A DNA stretch of 64,000 bases from JALZOC01 sp038320555 (GTDB lineage Bacteria; Acidobacteriota; Vicinamibacteria; Vicinamibacterales; 2-12-FULL-66-21): the NCBI GenBank assembly GCA_038320555.1, contig JBBQEJ010000001.1:31347-95346 (forward strand), written 5' to 3'. A program made the translations under genes and the position numbers. This document shows, piece by piece, positions 8,411-16,860 of this stretch; the first letter of the stretch is position 1, and every line of letters begins with the position of its first letter. The notes under the pieces were generated by a model, which made no database searches, was not told the DNA's origin, and saw only the letters and a list, made by a program, of their open reading frames with translations.

Positions 8411-9235
8411 ATGCCCATCGATGTGGAGGCTGCCGTCATCTCGAACACGCGGCTGTCGGATGACTACAACGTCGTCGCCCTCGCGGCGCCCGAGGTCGCC
8501 CTGCTGGCGCGACCCGGGCAGTTCGTGATGATCAAGCCGTCGCGCGGCATCGATCCGCTGCTGCGCCGGCCGTTCTCGATTTTTGAGATTCTCCGCGATC
8601 CCGGCGGCGCGCCCACCGGCATCTCACTGCTCAACAAGCGCATCGGCGCCGGCACGGGACTTCTCTATGACGTCCCGTCCGGCGGACGCGTGGGATGTCT
8701 TGGACCACTCGGGCGGCCCTTCGAGCCGATCGAGTCGCCGGCGGAAGCCTGGATGGTTGCAGGCGGTGTCGGGCTTGCGCCGTTTGTCACGCTCGCCGAA
8801 GCGTTGAAGGCGCGAGGGACCAAAACGCGGCTCTTCTACGGCGCGCGCCGTGCCGCCGATCTCACATACGTCGAGCTGTTCGAGAGCATGGGTGTCGAAC
8901 CGGTGCTCGCGACCGAAGACGGGAGCCGCGGCGCCCGCGGGTTCATTACCGCACCGCTCGACACCGCGCTCGCTGCTGTTCCCCGATCGCACGACCTGCG
9001 GCTCTATGCCTGCGGACCCACGCCGATGATGCGGGCTGTGGCGGAACTCGCCGCGTCGCACGGCCGCCGGTGCGACGTGTCGCTCGAGCAGGTGATGGGG
9101 TGCGGCCTCGGCGGGTGCTACAGTTGCGTCGTGCTCACGCGCACGCCGGGTACCGCCCCGCATTTCGTGCGATCCTGCATCGGCGGACCGGTGTTCGATG
9201 CCACCCGGATCCTCTGGGACGCGCTCGCACATTGA
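8411..9235 (+). CDS. pyrK: Dihydroorotate dehydrogenase B electron-transfer subunit
   Basis: 274 residues from ATG 8411 (a TTG two codons earlier is possible). The FAD-binding barrel has PLLRRPFSIFEI, the NAD-binding part has GGVGLAPFVTLAEAL, and the C-terminus has the four-cysteine [2Fe-2S] pattern CGLGGCYSC ... SC. PyrK passes electrons from the class 1B PyrD to NAD. The next gene, pyrD, starts 2 bases after this stop, and pyrD does belong to class 1B, so the pair matches. This block is divergent from pyrRBCE. Confidence 0.95.
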   Translation: MPIDVEAAVISNTRLSDDYNVVALAAPEVALLARPGQFVMIKPSRGIDPLLRRPFSIFEILRDPGGAPTGISLLNKRIGAGTGLLYDVPSGGRVGCLGPLGRPFEPIESPAEAWMVAGGVGLAPFVTLAEALKARGTKTRLFYGARRAADLTYVELFESMGVEPVLATEDGSRGARGFITAPLDTALAAVPRSHDLRLYACGPTPMMRAVAELAASHGRRCDVSLEQVMGCGLGGCYSCVVLTRTPGTAPHFVRSCIGGPVFDATRILWDALAH

Positions 9236-9237
9236 TC

Positions 9238-10176
9238 ATGGATCTTTCCGTTGCAATCGGCTCGCTGACCCTCGCCAATCCGCTGATTGCCGCGAGCGGC
9301 TGCTTCGGCTACGGCGTGGAGTACGCGGACGTGGTGGATCTGTCGTTGCTCGGTGGCGTCGCGGTCAAGGGATTGTTTCTGAACGAACGCGAAGGCCATC
9401 CGCCCCCACGTATCGTCGAAACGCCGGCCGGCATGCTGAACGCCATCGGCCTCCAGGGCATCGGCGTGCATCGCTTCGTACGCGAGAAACTTCCCGAGCT
9501 GCGCGACAGGCGCGCCGTGGTGATCGTCAACATCTGCGGCACGACGATCGACGAATACTGTGAAATCGCCCGAATCCTCTCCGACCATGCCGGCGTTGCG
9601 GCCATCGAGCTGAACATCTCGTGCCCGAACATCAAGGAAGGAGGCATCACGTTCGGATGCAGCCTCACGGGGACGCACGATGTGGTGAGCGCGGTGCGAA
9701 AAGTAACCCCGCTGCCGCTGATCCCAAAGCTGACCCCGAACGTGACGGACGTGGCGTCGTTCGCGCGCGCCGCGGAAGAGGCGGGCGCCGACGCCGTCTC
9801 GCTCGTCAACACGTTCCTCGCGATGGCGATCGACGTGCACACGCGGCGCCCGAAGCTCTCGAACATCGTCGGGGGCCTGAGCGGACCCGCGATTCGCCCC
9901 ATTGCGGTTCGCATGGTGTACGAATGCCGACAGGCCGTGAAGCTTCCCATCCTCGGCATGGGAGGGATTGCGACCGCAGACGATGTGCTGGAGTTCATGA
10001 TCGCGGGAGCAACCGCTGTCCAGATCGGGACCGCGAACTTCGTCGATCCGTTCCTTTGGAAGAAGCTCCTCGACGGCATCCGCGCGTACATGACGCGGCA
10101 CGAGATTACGCGATTGACCGAGTTGACCGGCACGCTCGACACGGCCAAACGGGAGACGGCGTGGATCAGCTCCTGA
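9238..10176 (+). CDS. pyrD: Dihydroorotate dehydrogenase B catalytic subunit
   Basis: 312 residues. It oxidises dihydroorotate to orotate with FMN. The catalytic Cys129 lies in ELNISCPNIKEGG, which marks class 1B (class 2 has Ser). FMN-site segments VAVKG (Lys44), PKLTPNV and LGMGGIATADD are present. ATG 9238 follows the pyrK stop by 2 bases. A longer in-frame opening extends back into pyrK, but the family N-terminus matches this ATG. The 3' end overlaps pyrF by 16 bases. Confidence 0.96.
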   Translation: MDLSVAIGSLTLANPLIAASGCFGYGVEYADVVDLSLLGGVAVKGLFLNEREGHPPPRIVETPAGMLNAIGLQGIGVHRFVREKLPELRDRRAVVIVNICGTTIDEYCEIARILSDHAGVAAIELNISCPNIKEGGITFGCSLTGTHDVVSAVRKVTPLPLIPKLTPNVTDVASFARAAEEAGADAVSLVNTFLAMAIDVHTRRPKLSNIVGGLSGPAIRPIAVRMVYECRQAVKLPILGMGGIATADDVLEFMIAGATAVQIGTANFVDPFLWKKLLDGIRAYMTRHEITRLTELTGTLDTAKRETAWISS

Positions 10177-10952
10177 TCGCGCTCGACGTCGAGCGCGCCG
10201 GGAAGGCGCTCGCGCTGGCGGATTCATTACGCGGAATCGCAGGAGGGTTCAAGATCGGCTCCCGCCTGTTCACGTCCGAAGGACCCTCCATCGTGCGGGC
10301 GCTGGTCGAACAAGGCGATCGCGTGTTCCTCGATCTCAAGTTCCACGACATCCCCAATACAGTCGCGCAAGCCGTGGCGGCCGCGACGGCGCTCGGCGTG
10401 TGGATGGTCAACGTCCACGCATCGGGGGGAACGAAGATGATGCAGGCGGCGCGCGACGCCGCGCGCGAGTCTGCTGCGCGTGCGGGCACGAGGCCCCCGC
10501 TCGTCATTGCCGTCACGGTGCTGACGAGCGTGACCGCCGAAACGCTCGCGGAAATCGGCTGCGGGGCGGGACCAGCGGCAGATGATCCGGAGTCCGGGAT
10601 CCGGGAACGGGGATCCGGGGCCGGGGCGTCCGTCATTGATCGGGTCGTCCGCCTGGCGCAACTCGCTGAGGCGGCTGGCCTCGATGGCGTCGTGGCATCG
10701 CCGCTCGAAACCACCACCATCCGGGAACATTGTGGAGGGGATTTCGCGATCGTCACACCGGGGATTCGTGGGGGCGGCGCTGGCTCCGCCGGCGACGACG
10801 ACCAGGCGCGCACGATGAGCGCCGGCGAGGCGATTGCCGCCGGCGCCAGCTACATCGTCGTCGGGCGGCCGATTATCGCGGCCACAGACCCGCGGGCCGC
10901 CGCTGAAGCGATCGCTGAAGAGTCGCGAAGGGCGAAGCCTATTTTGCCGTGA
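10161..10952 (+). CDS. pyrF: Orotidine 5'-phosphate decarboxylase with an in-frame repeat insertion
   Basis: 263 residues from GTG 10161, inside the end of pyrD. The decarboxylation motif DLKFHDIPNTV (Asp58, Lys60, Asp63) is intact, as are the PRPP-phosphate-side segments TPGIRG and VVGRPI. Residues about 141-155 (DDPESGIRERGSGAG) are not part of the usual barrel. They are encoded by six 7-base units (10584-10625), a total of 42 bases, so the frame is kept. The gene ends convergently with pal, overlapping by 14 bases. The enzyme makes UMP from OMP and completes the pathway encoded in the window. Confidence 0.94.
   Translation: MDQLLIALDVERAGKALALADSLRGIAGGFKIGSRLFTSEGPSIVRALVEQGDRVFLDLKFHDIPNTVAQAVAAATALGVWMVNVHASGGTKMMQAARDAARESAARAGTRPPLVIAVTVLTSVTAETLAEIGCGAGPAADDPESGIRERGSGAGASVIDRVVRLAQLAEAAGLDGVVASPLETTTIREHCGGDFAIVTPGIRGGGAGSAGDDDQARTMSAGEAIAAGASYIVVGRPIIAATDPRAAAEAIAEESRRAKPILP
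10584..10625. repeat. Heptamer array inside pyrF
   Basis: Six units: GATCCGG, AGTCCGG, GATCCGG, GAACGGG, GATCCGG, GGCCGGG. Six times seven equals 42 bases, which is 14 codons, so the pyrF frame continues. A similar array lies inside queA (48045-48086). Confidence 0.85.
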
Positions 10953-11514
10953 TGATGAAGTGGCCGCGCCGGTTCTGCTGCCAGCAGGCTTCGGTCTCTT
11001 CCGCGCAGAACGGCTGCTCTTCTCCCTTGCTGACAATCGTGATCCGCTCGGTTGGAACCCCCAGGCTGACCAGGTAGTCGCGGACGGCGTCCGCGCGTCG
11101 CTCGCCGAGCGCGAGGTTGTACTCGTTGGTGCCGCGCGAGTCGGCGTGCCCTTCGACCATCACCTTCGTGGTCGGCCACTTCTTCATCCAGTCCACGTCC
11201 TTCTGCAGCAGCGCCCGCGCGTCGTTGCTGAGATCGGTGGAGTCGTAACCGAAGAGGGCGTCGGCCAGCGGCTTTTCCGCGTTCAGCTGATCGAGCGTCT
11301 TGTTCTTGAAGATCTCGTCTTCGGTTGGCGGCGCCGACTGCGCCGGAGTGGGCGCGGGCGGCGGGGGCGGCGGCGTGGCAGGGTTCGTCGGCGGAGGTGC
11401 CGGCGCGGCTACCGGGGCCGGAGCGGGCGCCTGCGGCTTCTTATGGTGGCATGCCACCCCGCCCACGGCGGCGATCAGGACAACGCCAGCACATACTGTG
11501 AATCTGCGAATCAT
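10939..11514 (-). CDS. pal: Peptidoglycan-associated lipoprotein (OmpA-domain)
   Basis: 191 residues. A lipoprotein signal (MIRRFTVCAGVVLIAA, lipobox GGVAC at about 19-23) is followed by a Pro/Ala-rich linker (about 28-65) and an OmpA-type domain with VEGHADSRGTNEYN and LGERRADAVRDYL, which binds peptidoglycan. It would tether the outer membrane to the wall. GAGGAG precedes ATG 11514 by 6 bases, which decides the start within a longer open frame. The C-terminus has an extra pair of cysteines (FCAEETEACWQQ). No tol genes are adjacent. Convergent with pyrF. Confidence 0.9.
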   Translation of the reverse strand: MIRRFTVCAGVVLIAAVGGVACHHKKPQAPAPAPVAAPAPPPTNPATPPPPPPAPTPAQSAPPTEDEIFKNKTLDQLNAEKPLADALFGYDSTDLSNDARALLQKDVDWMKKWPTTKVMVEGHADSRGTNEYNLALGERRADAVRDYLVSLGVPTERITIVSKGEEQPFCAEETEACWQQNRRGHFIITAK

Positions 11515-11619
11515 CGAGCTCTCCTCGTCCTGGCTCCACGAGCGGGGACGGACGGTCACGTAGAATTGGGGGGCCCGCCTTGGGGCCTTACTTATGCTAT
11601 CAACCAGTGTATCGGCGTA

Positions 11620-12381
11620 ATGGACCGACTTCTTGAGGCCACCGCGCTGGCCGAACGCAATCATTTCTGGTTCCGTGGCTTCCGGCGCTTCATGGCTCCT
11701 CTTCTGGCCGAAGCCGTGCGGGATCGTGCCCGGCCGTCCATCCTTGATTGCGGCTGCGGCACCGGCCACAACCTCTTGATGTTACGGCAATACGGCCGCG
11801 CTGTCGGCATCGATCTCACCTGGACAGGACTTGCCTACGCCCGCGGGAAGGGGGAGGAGGCAATTGCACAGGCTACGGCCACGTGCCTGCCGTTCGCCGA
11901 CGGCTGCTTCGAGGTCGTGACGTCGTTCGACGTCATCTATGCGCTCAAAGACGATGCGGAGGCGGCGGCGTTGCGCGAGATGCTCCGCGTGCTCCGTCCG
12001 GGGGGGTATCTTGTGCTCAACGTGGCCGCCATGGACCTGCTCAGGGGGAATCATTCCGTGCTCGCCAACGAGGTCCGCCGCTACAGCCGGGCAGCGCTGA
12101 CCGACAAGCTGACGCGCGCCGGATTCAAGGTGCGCCGCATGTCCTACACCAACGCCACCATCCTGCCCGTCGTCGCCGCCGTGCGCCTGCTGCAGCGGGT
12201 CTCGGGGCACGGGGAATCGCACCAGGAGATCTCGATCCCCCCCGCGCCGGTCAACGCCGCTCTCACCGCCGCGCTCAGGGTCGAGGCTGCTCTGGTGCGT
12301 GTCGTCAACATGCCGTTTGGCAGCTCGTTGATGGCCCTGGCGCAAAAACCCGAAGTCCTTCCGCCTAACCGCCTCCGCTAA
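11620..12381 (+). CDS. Class I SAM-dependent methyltransferase
   Basis: 253 residues. Motif I is ILDCGCGTGHNL (41-52), the acidic end of strand 2 is VGIDLT, and motif III-like VLRPGGYLVLNVA is present: a Rossmann methyltransferase of the type-11 kind. The leading segment ALAERNHFWFRGFRRF is typical of a subgroup near glycan genes. The next gene is a glycosyltransferase-like membrane protein on the other strand, so a role in sugar or lipid modification is possible but unproven. The last residues (LPPNRLR) are encoded by a TTCCGCCT repeat that spills into the gene. No clear ribosome site precedes ATG 11620. Confidence 0.8.
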   Translation: MDRLLEATALAERNHFWFRGFRRFMAPLLAEAVRDRARPSILDCGCGTGHNLLMLRQYGRAVGIDLTWTGLAYARGKGEEAIAQATATCLPFADGCFEVVTSFDVIYALKDDAEAAALREMLRVLRPGGYLVLNVAAMDLLRGNHSVLANEVRRYSRAALTDKLTRAGFKVRRMSYTNATILPVVAAVRLLQRVSGHGESHQEISIPPAPVNAALTAALRVEAALVRVVNMPFGSSLMALAQKPEVLPPNRLR

Positions 12382-12450
12382 AGCTGCGGCGGTCCTTCCG
12401 CCTGAAGCGGAAGCCACAAAGAGTGAAGGAGACGCGAACCGCGAACCGCG
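12370..12450. repeat. TTCCGCCT repeat followed by CGCGAAC heptamers
   Basis: Copies of CCTTCCGCCT with a CGGAAG complement (12393-12421) make a small hairpin. They are followed by GCGAACC, GCGAACC, GCGAGGT (about 12434-12454). The left part overlaps the methyltransferase 3' end. The same core occurs at 25990-26073 and 28786-28828. Confidence 0.75.
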
Positions 12451-12454
12451 AGGT

Positions 12455-14740
12455 TTATTGCACCGAGTACGAGTAGATCCGCAGCGCGAGGTGGCGCTTG
12501 TCGGAGGAGCGCGCGCGCTCGGCGGGCACGAAGAATTTGTCGCTGGCAATCACGACGTGGCCATCCGCCGCGGCGAGCGCGCCGGCAGGCAGCACGATCT
12601 GCTGTGTGAAATCCGCTGACGGAGTGAACCGCGCGATCTCACGCCCGCCGACGCTGACGGTCACCGCGGGTGCGGAGTCGAAGTACCGCAGCGGCGATTC
12701 ACCAGACAGCGTCAACGTCACGTCGCGGCCAACGGGACGCACCCATACCGTGGCCTTCTCCGCGGCCCATCTCCAGGACCGCGCGGTCCGCGGATCGTAC
12801 TCAGGTTCCTGCCAGCCCTCCTCGAGACCGATCATCGGCGTACCGGGCGATTGCAGATTGAACTGCTCGAGATCGACCGGGATGACCCGGTTCGAGCCGT
12901 CCGCCGCGTCCGATTTCACCTCGAGCGGAATGTATCCCGCGGCTGCGGCCAGCGATCCGGCAGGCAGCGCAACAAGACGGAAGAAGAAACCGGGCCGGAC
13001 CTCGAATGTATCGAGCGGCGGACCGTTCAACGAAAGGCTGAGACGGACCGCGGTATCGTCTGGTGCGCCAAGCTGGCGTCCACCAATCATCAGCGTCGCC
13101 GGCTCAGGCCGCGCGCGGATCCATGCGACGGTGGGCTTCCGATGCGGGCCGAGGCCCTCTTTCGCCGTCGTGCCCGCGACCTCGGCGGTCAGCGCCCATC
13201 CGCGATCGAGCATCCAGCCCGGAGGCGCCAGGGCATAGAGATCCGAGTCGCCCGGCCTCGTCCCGCCCACAAAGGGAGGCTCGACGAAGCCCCATCGATA
13301 GGTCACCGGACCACGTCTCGACTCCGGATCGAAGAGCGCGAGGTCGGTACGCCTCGGATCCGCCACGAACGAAATTCTCGACGCGGGATCGCTTCGCCAC
13401 TGCTCCACCAGCGTGAGCCACTCGTAGCCGTGCGGCCCTTTCAGGACACGAACAGGCGGGGTCCCGTGAAAACCGGAGCCCAGCGGCGATTCGCGACCCA
13501 CCTCCAGCCAATCGACGGCTCGACGCGCGACGGCGTGCAATCCGATCACGCGCGGCCCCTCGGGTGTCTGCCGAGCCTCCGCCCCGGCCGCGTCGTAAAG
13601 CGCGAGGAAGGCGGGGCTGCCGTGACGTCCATACCAGATCGTCGCCGGAACGGTCATCACAAGGAACCATATGACGAATGCCGCGACCCCGGCAGCCGTC
13701 ACCGCACTCCCGGCCCACTCGAGCGCGCACACCGCGAGATAGGCAACCGGCACGACAAGCGGCAGCGCGTACCGAACGGTGATGGTCTCGTGGAAGAGAA
13801 GGTGAAAAAACGCATATGGCACGAACGCCACGAGGAGCACTGCCAGCGCGCGCGGCATCTTCCGCAGCATGCGAACCGCTCCTATCGTTGCGGCTCCGAT
13901 CACGAGGGCACCGGCGATCGGGTGACCCCAGGGCCAGAGAAACGAATACATGAGCGCGTCGAGCGCCACGCGCGGCCTCCGCGCGGTCCACAACATGACG
14001 ACGCCGGAGAGGTCTTCGCCGGCCTGCGACCCGATCGCCGCGGCGTAGGAGGAGAGTCCGCCGGTTGCAACGATCAGCGGAATGCCCCAGACGAGGACAC
14101 CAATCGATACGGCCGCGATGGCCGCGATGCGATCGCGCACGCGCAGGCCCAGGCCGGGGAGCACGAGCGCGACGCCGAGGAGCGGCAGCGTCAGCAGGAG
14201 CGTCTGCGACCTGGCGCCGATGGCGAACCCGGCCAGACACGCACCCCACGTCAGCAGGCGCGGCCTGGCCTTCCCGGTGATCACCGACACGATCAACGCC
14301 TGTGCCCCTACAGCGGCCGCAAGGCCGGTCGTATCGCTGAGCGGCCGCAGGGCTGTGAACCAGAAGAGCGGCGAGGTCACGGCGACCAGGGTCGCCCACC
14401 ACGCCACGGCGGGAGCCTGGAGCACCTGGCCGACACTGCCGAGCGCGCTGAACAATCCGAACAGCAGACACACGAGCGCCGCACCGGAGATCGCACTCCA
14501 GATCGCCAGGCCGCGCGGTTCCGGCGACGGCACCCGCGCCACGCGGAGGAGGGACGTTGACACCTTTCCGAGCGCGATGAACACCGGATATCCCGGCGGA
14601 TGGGGCTGATGCTTCGCCACGTCGAAGTCGGCGACGCCTAACGCGAAGTTGATGGAGTCGATGTCTTCGAGCGTCGGCGGCAGAAGGGGAACGTGGGCCG
14701 CAAGGAACACAAGCGAAAGCAGAGCAATCGCGTTGCGCAC
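12455..14740 (-). CDS. Multi-pass membrane protein resembling GT-C glycosyltransferases
   Basis: 761 residues from GTG 14740. The first loop, EDIDSINFALGVADFDVAKHQPHPPGYP, carries the early acidic residues and the HPPGYP element I associate with GT-C (dolichyl/undecaprenyl-phosphate-sugar) transferases. About ten hydrophobic segments fill residues 1-380. The remaining 380 residues are soluble and probably beta-rich, which is longer than in simple family members. The acceptor and sugar are unknown. It is 14 bases downstream of larE on the same strand. The opposite strand has a long open frame, which I regard as a GC-driven shadow. Confidence 0.7.
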   Translation of the reverse strand: MRNAIALLSLVFLAAHVPLLPPTLEDIDSINFALGVADFDVAKHQPHPPGYPVFIALGKVSTSLLRVARVPSPEPRGLAIWSAISGAALVCLLFGLFSALGSVGQVLQAPAVAWWATLVAVTSPLFWFTALRPLSDTTGLAAAVGAQALIVSVITGKARPRLLTWGACLAGFAIGARSQTLLLTLPLLGVALVLPGLGLRVRDRIAAIAAVSIGVLVWGIPLIVATGGLSSYAAAIGSQAGEDLSGVVMLWTARRPRVALDALMYSFLWPWGHPIAGALVIGAATIGAVRMLRKMPRALAVLLVAFVPYAFFHLLFHETITVRYALPLVVPVAYLAVCALEWAGSAVTAAGVAAFVIWFLVMTVPATIWYGRHGSPAFLALYDAAGAEARQTPEGPRVIGLHAVARRAVDWLEVGRESPLGSGFHGTPPVRVLKGPHGYEWLTLVEQWRSDPASRISFVADPRRTDLALFDPESRRGPVTYRWGFVEPPFVGGTRPGDSDLYALAPPGWMLDRGWALTAEVAGTTAKEGLGPHRKPTVAWIRARPEPATLMIGGRQLGAPDDTAVRLSLSLNGPPLDTFEVRPGFFFRLVALPAGSLAAAAGYIPLEVKSDAADGSNRVIPVDLEQFNLQSPGTPMIGLEEGWQEPEYDPRTARSWRWAAEKATVWVRPVGRDVTLTLSGESPLRYFDSAPAVTVSVGGREIARFTPSADFTQQIVLPAGALAAADGHVVIASDKFFVPAERARSSDKRHLALRIYSYSVQ

Positions 14741-14754
14741 GAGAGGATGTGTAC

Positions 14755-15621
14755 TCAGATCTCGCGCAAGTGAAGCGCGTCGTTGAGACTCCCGAGCCGG
14801 TATCCGCGCAGGTCCACGGTCACATGAGCATACCCGATCGCCCGGAGCTCGCGGTCGATCGTCTCGGCGGTCGCGGGCTCCAGCGCCCGCGCGATCTCGT
14901 CGCGTCCGAGCTCGAGACGCGCAATCGTATCGTGGTGGCGGACGCGGCAGATGCGGAAGCCCAGGTCGCGCAGGACATTTTCCGCACGCTCAATCATCCG
15001 GAGCTTCTCGTCTGTGACCTCGCTGAAATAGGGAATCCGCGACGACAGGCACGCCGACGCGGGCTCGTCCCAGGTCGGCAGCCCCGCGCGCCGCGAGAGC
15101 TCGCGGATGTCGTCCTTCGTCAGGCCTGCCTCGTCGAGCGGACTCTGCACGGCGAATTCGCGCGCGGCCTGCCGGCCCGGACGATAGTCGCCGCGATCGT
15201 CCGCGTTGCTGCCGTCGGCGATGACCGGGATGCCGCGATCGCGCGCGATTGTCGAGAGGTGGCTGTAGAGCTCGTGCTTGCAGTAGTAACACCGATTCGC
15301 CGGATTGGCGCGGTACTCGGGCCGCGTCATTTCGGCGGTCTGGATGACGAGGTGATTGAAGCCGAAGTCCCTGGCGAGACGAAGCGCGAGGGCGCGGTGG
15401 CGTTCGGGATAACTGGGGCTGTCGGCCGTGACCGACAGCGCGCCGGCGCCGAGCGCCCGGTGGGCCGCGTACGCCAGGTAGGCGCTGTCCACGCCGCCGC
15501 TGTACGCGACGACGAGCGATGGCAACCCGCGCAGCCCGGCGTCGAGCGCCGCCTCTTTGCTTTCGAGCGACACGGCGTCAGTCCGCGAATCGTCCTCGCC
15601 TGCGACCGGGGCGTGCGGCAC
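14755..15621 (-). CDS. larE: LarE-type ATP-dependent sulfur transferase
   Basis: 288 residues from GTG 15621. The PP-loop is VVAYSGGVDSAYL (Ser41-Ser46). CYYCKHEL (Cys111, Cys114) and PASACLSSRIPY (Cys191) give three cysteines in the places used by the cluster-binding form of LarE, rather than the single sacrificial cysteine form. LarE builds the sulfur atoms of the nickel-pincer cofactor of lactate racemase and related enzymes. No larA, larB or larC is in the window. The start shares one base with the stop of the LysW-like gene (TAGTG), so the two are coupled. Confidence 0.88.
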   Translation of the reverse strand: MPHAPVAGEDDSRTDAVSLESKEAALDAGLRGLPSLVVAYSGGVDSAYLAYAAHRALGAGALSVTADSPSYPERHRALALRLARDFGFNHLVIQTAEMTRPEYRANPANRCYYCKHELYSHLSTIARDRGIPVIADGSNADDRGDYRPGRQAAREFAVQSPLDEAGLTKDDIRELSRRAGLPTWDEPASACLSSRIPYFSEVTDEKLRMIERAENVLRDLGFRICRVRHHDTIARLELGRDEIARALEPATAETIDRELRAIGYAHVTVDLRGYRLGSLNDALHLREI

Positions 15622-15872
15622 TAGTCGAGATCCTCCCCCGTCGTATCGTCCTCCTCGTCGGCCTCGTCGGCGTCGTCGAAGTCGTCTTCATCCTCGCTGT
15701 CGTCGTCTTCGTCGTCTTCCTCGTCCTCGTCGTCGACCGACTCGAGCTCGACGGGGGCGATGCTGGTTACTTCGAGATTCGATCCGCAGTCGGGGCAGCT
15801 GATTAGATCGCCCTTGTCGACATCGAACTCGTCGACTTCGATTTCGGCATCACATTCCGGACAGGTGGCCAT
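15621..15872 (-). CDS. LysW-like zinc ribbon with acidic tail
   Basis: 83 residues. CPEC (4-7) and CPDC (26-29) form a zinc ribbon like LysW/ArgW amino-group carrier proteins, and the sequence up to about residue 45 resembles LysW. The C-terminal EDWGE needed for amino-group carrying is missing; instead residues 46-83 are almost entirely Asp and Glu. It is translated just ahead of larE with a TAGTG overlap. A carrier or chaperone role for the LarE reaction is a guess. No lysine-biosynthesis genes of the LysW pathway are nearby. Confidence 0.75.
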   Translation of the reverse strand: MATCPECDAEIEVDEFDVDKGDLISCPDCGSNLEVTSIAPVELESVDDEDEEDDEDDDSEDEDDFDDADEADEEDDTTGEDLD

Positions 15873-16031
15873 ACATGCTCCTGGCGGCGGTCGCTTCCTC
15901 CGCGCGGCTGGCGATCATGCGAGCACACCTCACGTGTGTCAAGATCGCGATAGTCTTCGGATTATAACGAGAACCTGATAAATTCTGCAACGAGCCTAAC
16001 GCGCGGGATCGGCGCGGCCGATACGTCCCGC

Positions 16032-16754
16032 GTGACGGCGTCCACTGTGGCCACCACGAAAACTGTTATCGTCGCCGACGACACCGCCTTCGTGCGGGAT
16101 CGATTCGCCACGGCCCTCCTGGGCGCGGGCCACAGCGCGGTCACCGTCAAAAGCGCCGCAGAGCTCCTCGTCCGCGTGCGCGCGGATCTGGCGCGCATCG
16201 ACCTCATCGTCCTCGACCTCCGGCTCCCCCATGCGGGCGGCGTCGAGCTGGTGCGGTCGATCCGCAAGCTGGATCAGGGCCGGCTTCCCATCCTCGTGTT
16301 CAGCGGGACGATTGCGAGCGCCGAGGAGGTGCGCGAGCTCGCCGCGCTGGGGGTCGCGGGCTACGTGAACGAGTACAGCGCCGTGCAGCATATCCTGCCG
16401 TCGCTGGCGCCGCACCTCTTTCCCGACAACTTCAACCGCCGCGGCAGCCCGCGGGTCGTGCTGGGCATTCCGGTCGCCTACCGGTTCGGCAACACGATCG
16501 CCGCCGCCCTGACGCTCAACCTGAGCAAAGGCGGCGTGGCGATTCGCACGATGAGCCCGCTGGAGGGCGGGGCGAAAGTCAAAGCGAGGTTCCGGCTTCC
16601 GGGATCCAAGCGCGACATCGAGGCGGAGTCGCGCATCGCGTGGAGCGATCGACGGGTCGGGATGGGACTCCAGTTCGAGAAGGTCGAGCCGGTGGACCAG
16701 GCGGCGATCGACGAGTTCGTCGATCAGCATTTCTTTTCGAATAGAAAAGCCTGA
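16032..16754 (+). CDS. Response regulator with receiver and PilZ domains
   Basis: 240 residues from GTG 16032. The receiver domain (about 10-125) has the acidic pocket ADD (15-17) and phospho-acceptor Asp62 in LDLRLP. The conserved Lys after the fifth strand is replaced: GYVNEY has Glu where GYxxK is usual. A PilZ domain follows (about 133-240) with RRGSPR and NLSKGG, matching the c-di-GMP-binding RxxxR and D/NxSxxG elements. The protein therefore probably reads both a phosphorelay and c-di-GMP. No kinase gene adjoins. The GTG five codons later is an alternative start. Confidence 0.82.
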   Translation: MTASTVATTKTVIVADDTAFVRDRFATALLGAGHSAVTVKSAAELLVRVRADLARIDLIVLDLRLPHAGGVELVRSIRKLDQGRLPILVFSGTIASAEEVRELAALGVAGYVNEYSAVQHILPSLAPHLFPDNFNRRGSPRVVLGIPVAYRFGNTIAAALTLNLSKGGVAIRTMSPLEGGAKVKARFRLPGSKRDIEAESRIAWSDRRVGMGLQFEKVEPVDQAAIDEFVDQHFFSNRKA

Positions 16755-16762
16755 GCCTTCCT

Positions 16763-16857
16763 GGTTTTAGGTTTTAGGGGTTTTCGGTTTAGGTCAGTTG
16801 GGTTCTGAAACCTAAAACCTAGACCCCCAACCTTCAAACCAAAAACTTACAACAGGT
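16763..16857. repeat. GGTTTTA heptamers with inverted copy, likely terminator region
   Basis: GGTTTTA units (16763-16790) are followed by their complement, CCTAAAACCT (16811-16820), giving a stem such as 16769-16778 with 16811-16820. The array lies between two convergent genes and may end transcription from both sides. Confidence 0.55.
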
Positions 16858-16860
16858 CAC

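Noticed and set aside
12851..14560. 569-residue plus-strand open frame
   Set aside because: It is antisense to the GT-C-like membrane protein; composition is Arg/Gly/Pro/His-rich without domain motifs, as expected for a GC-driven shadow.
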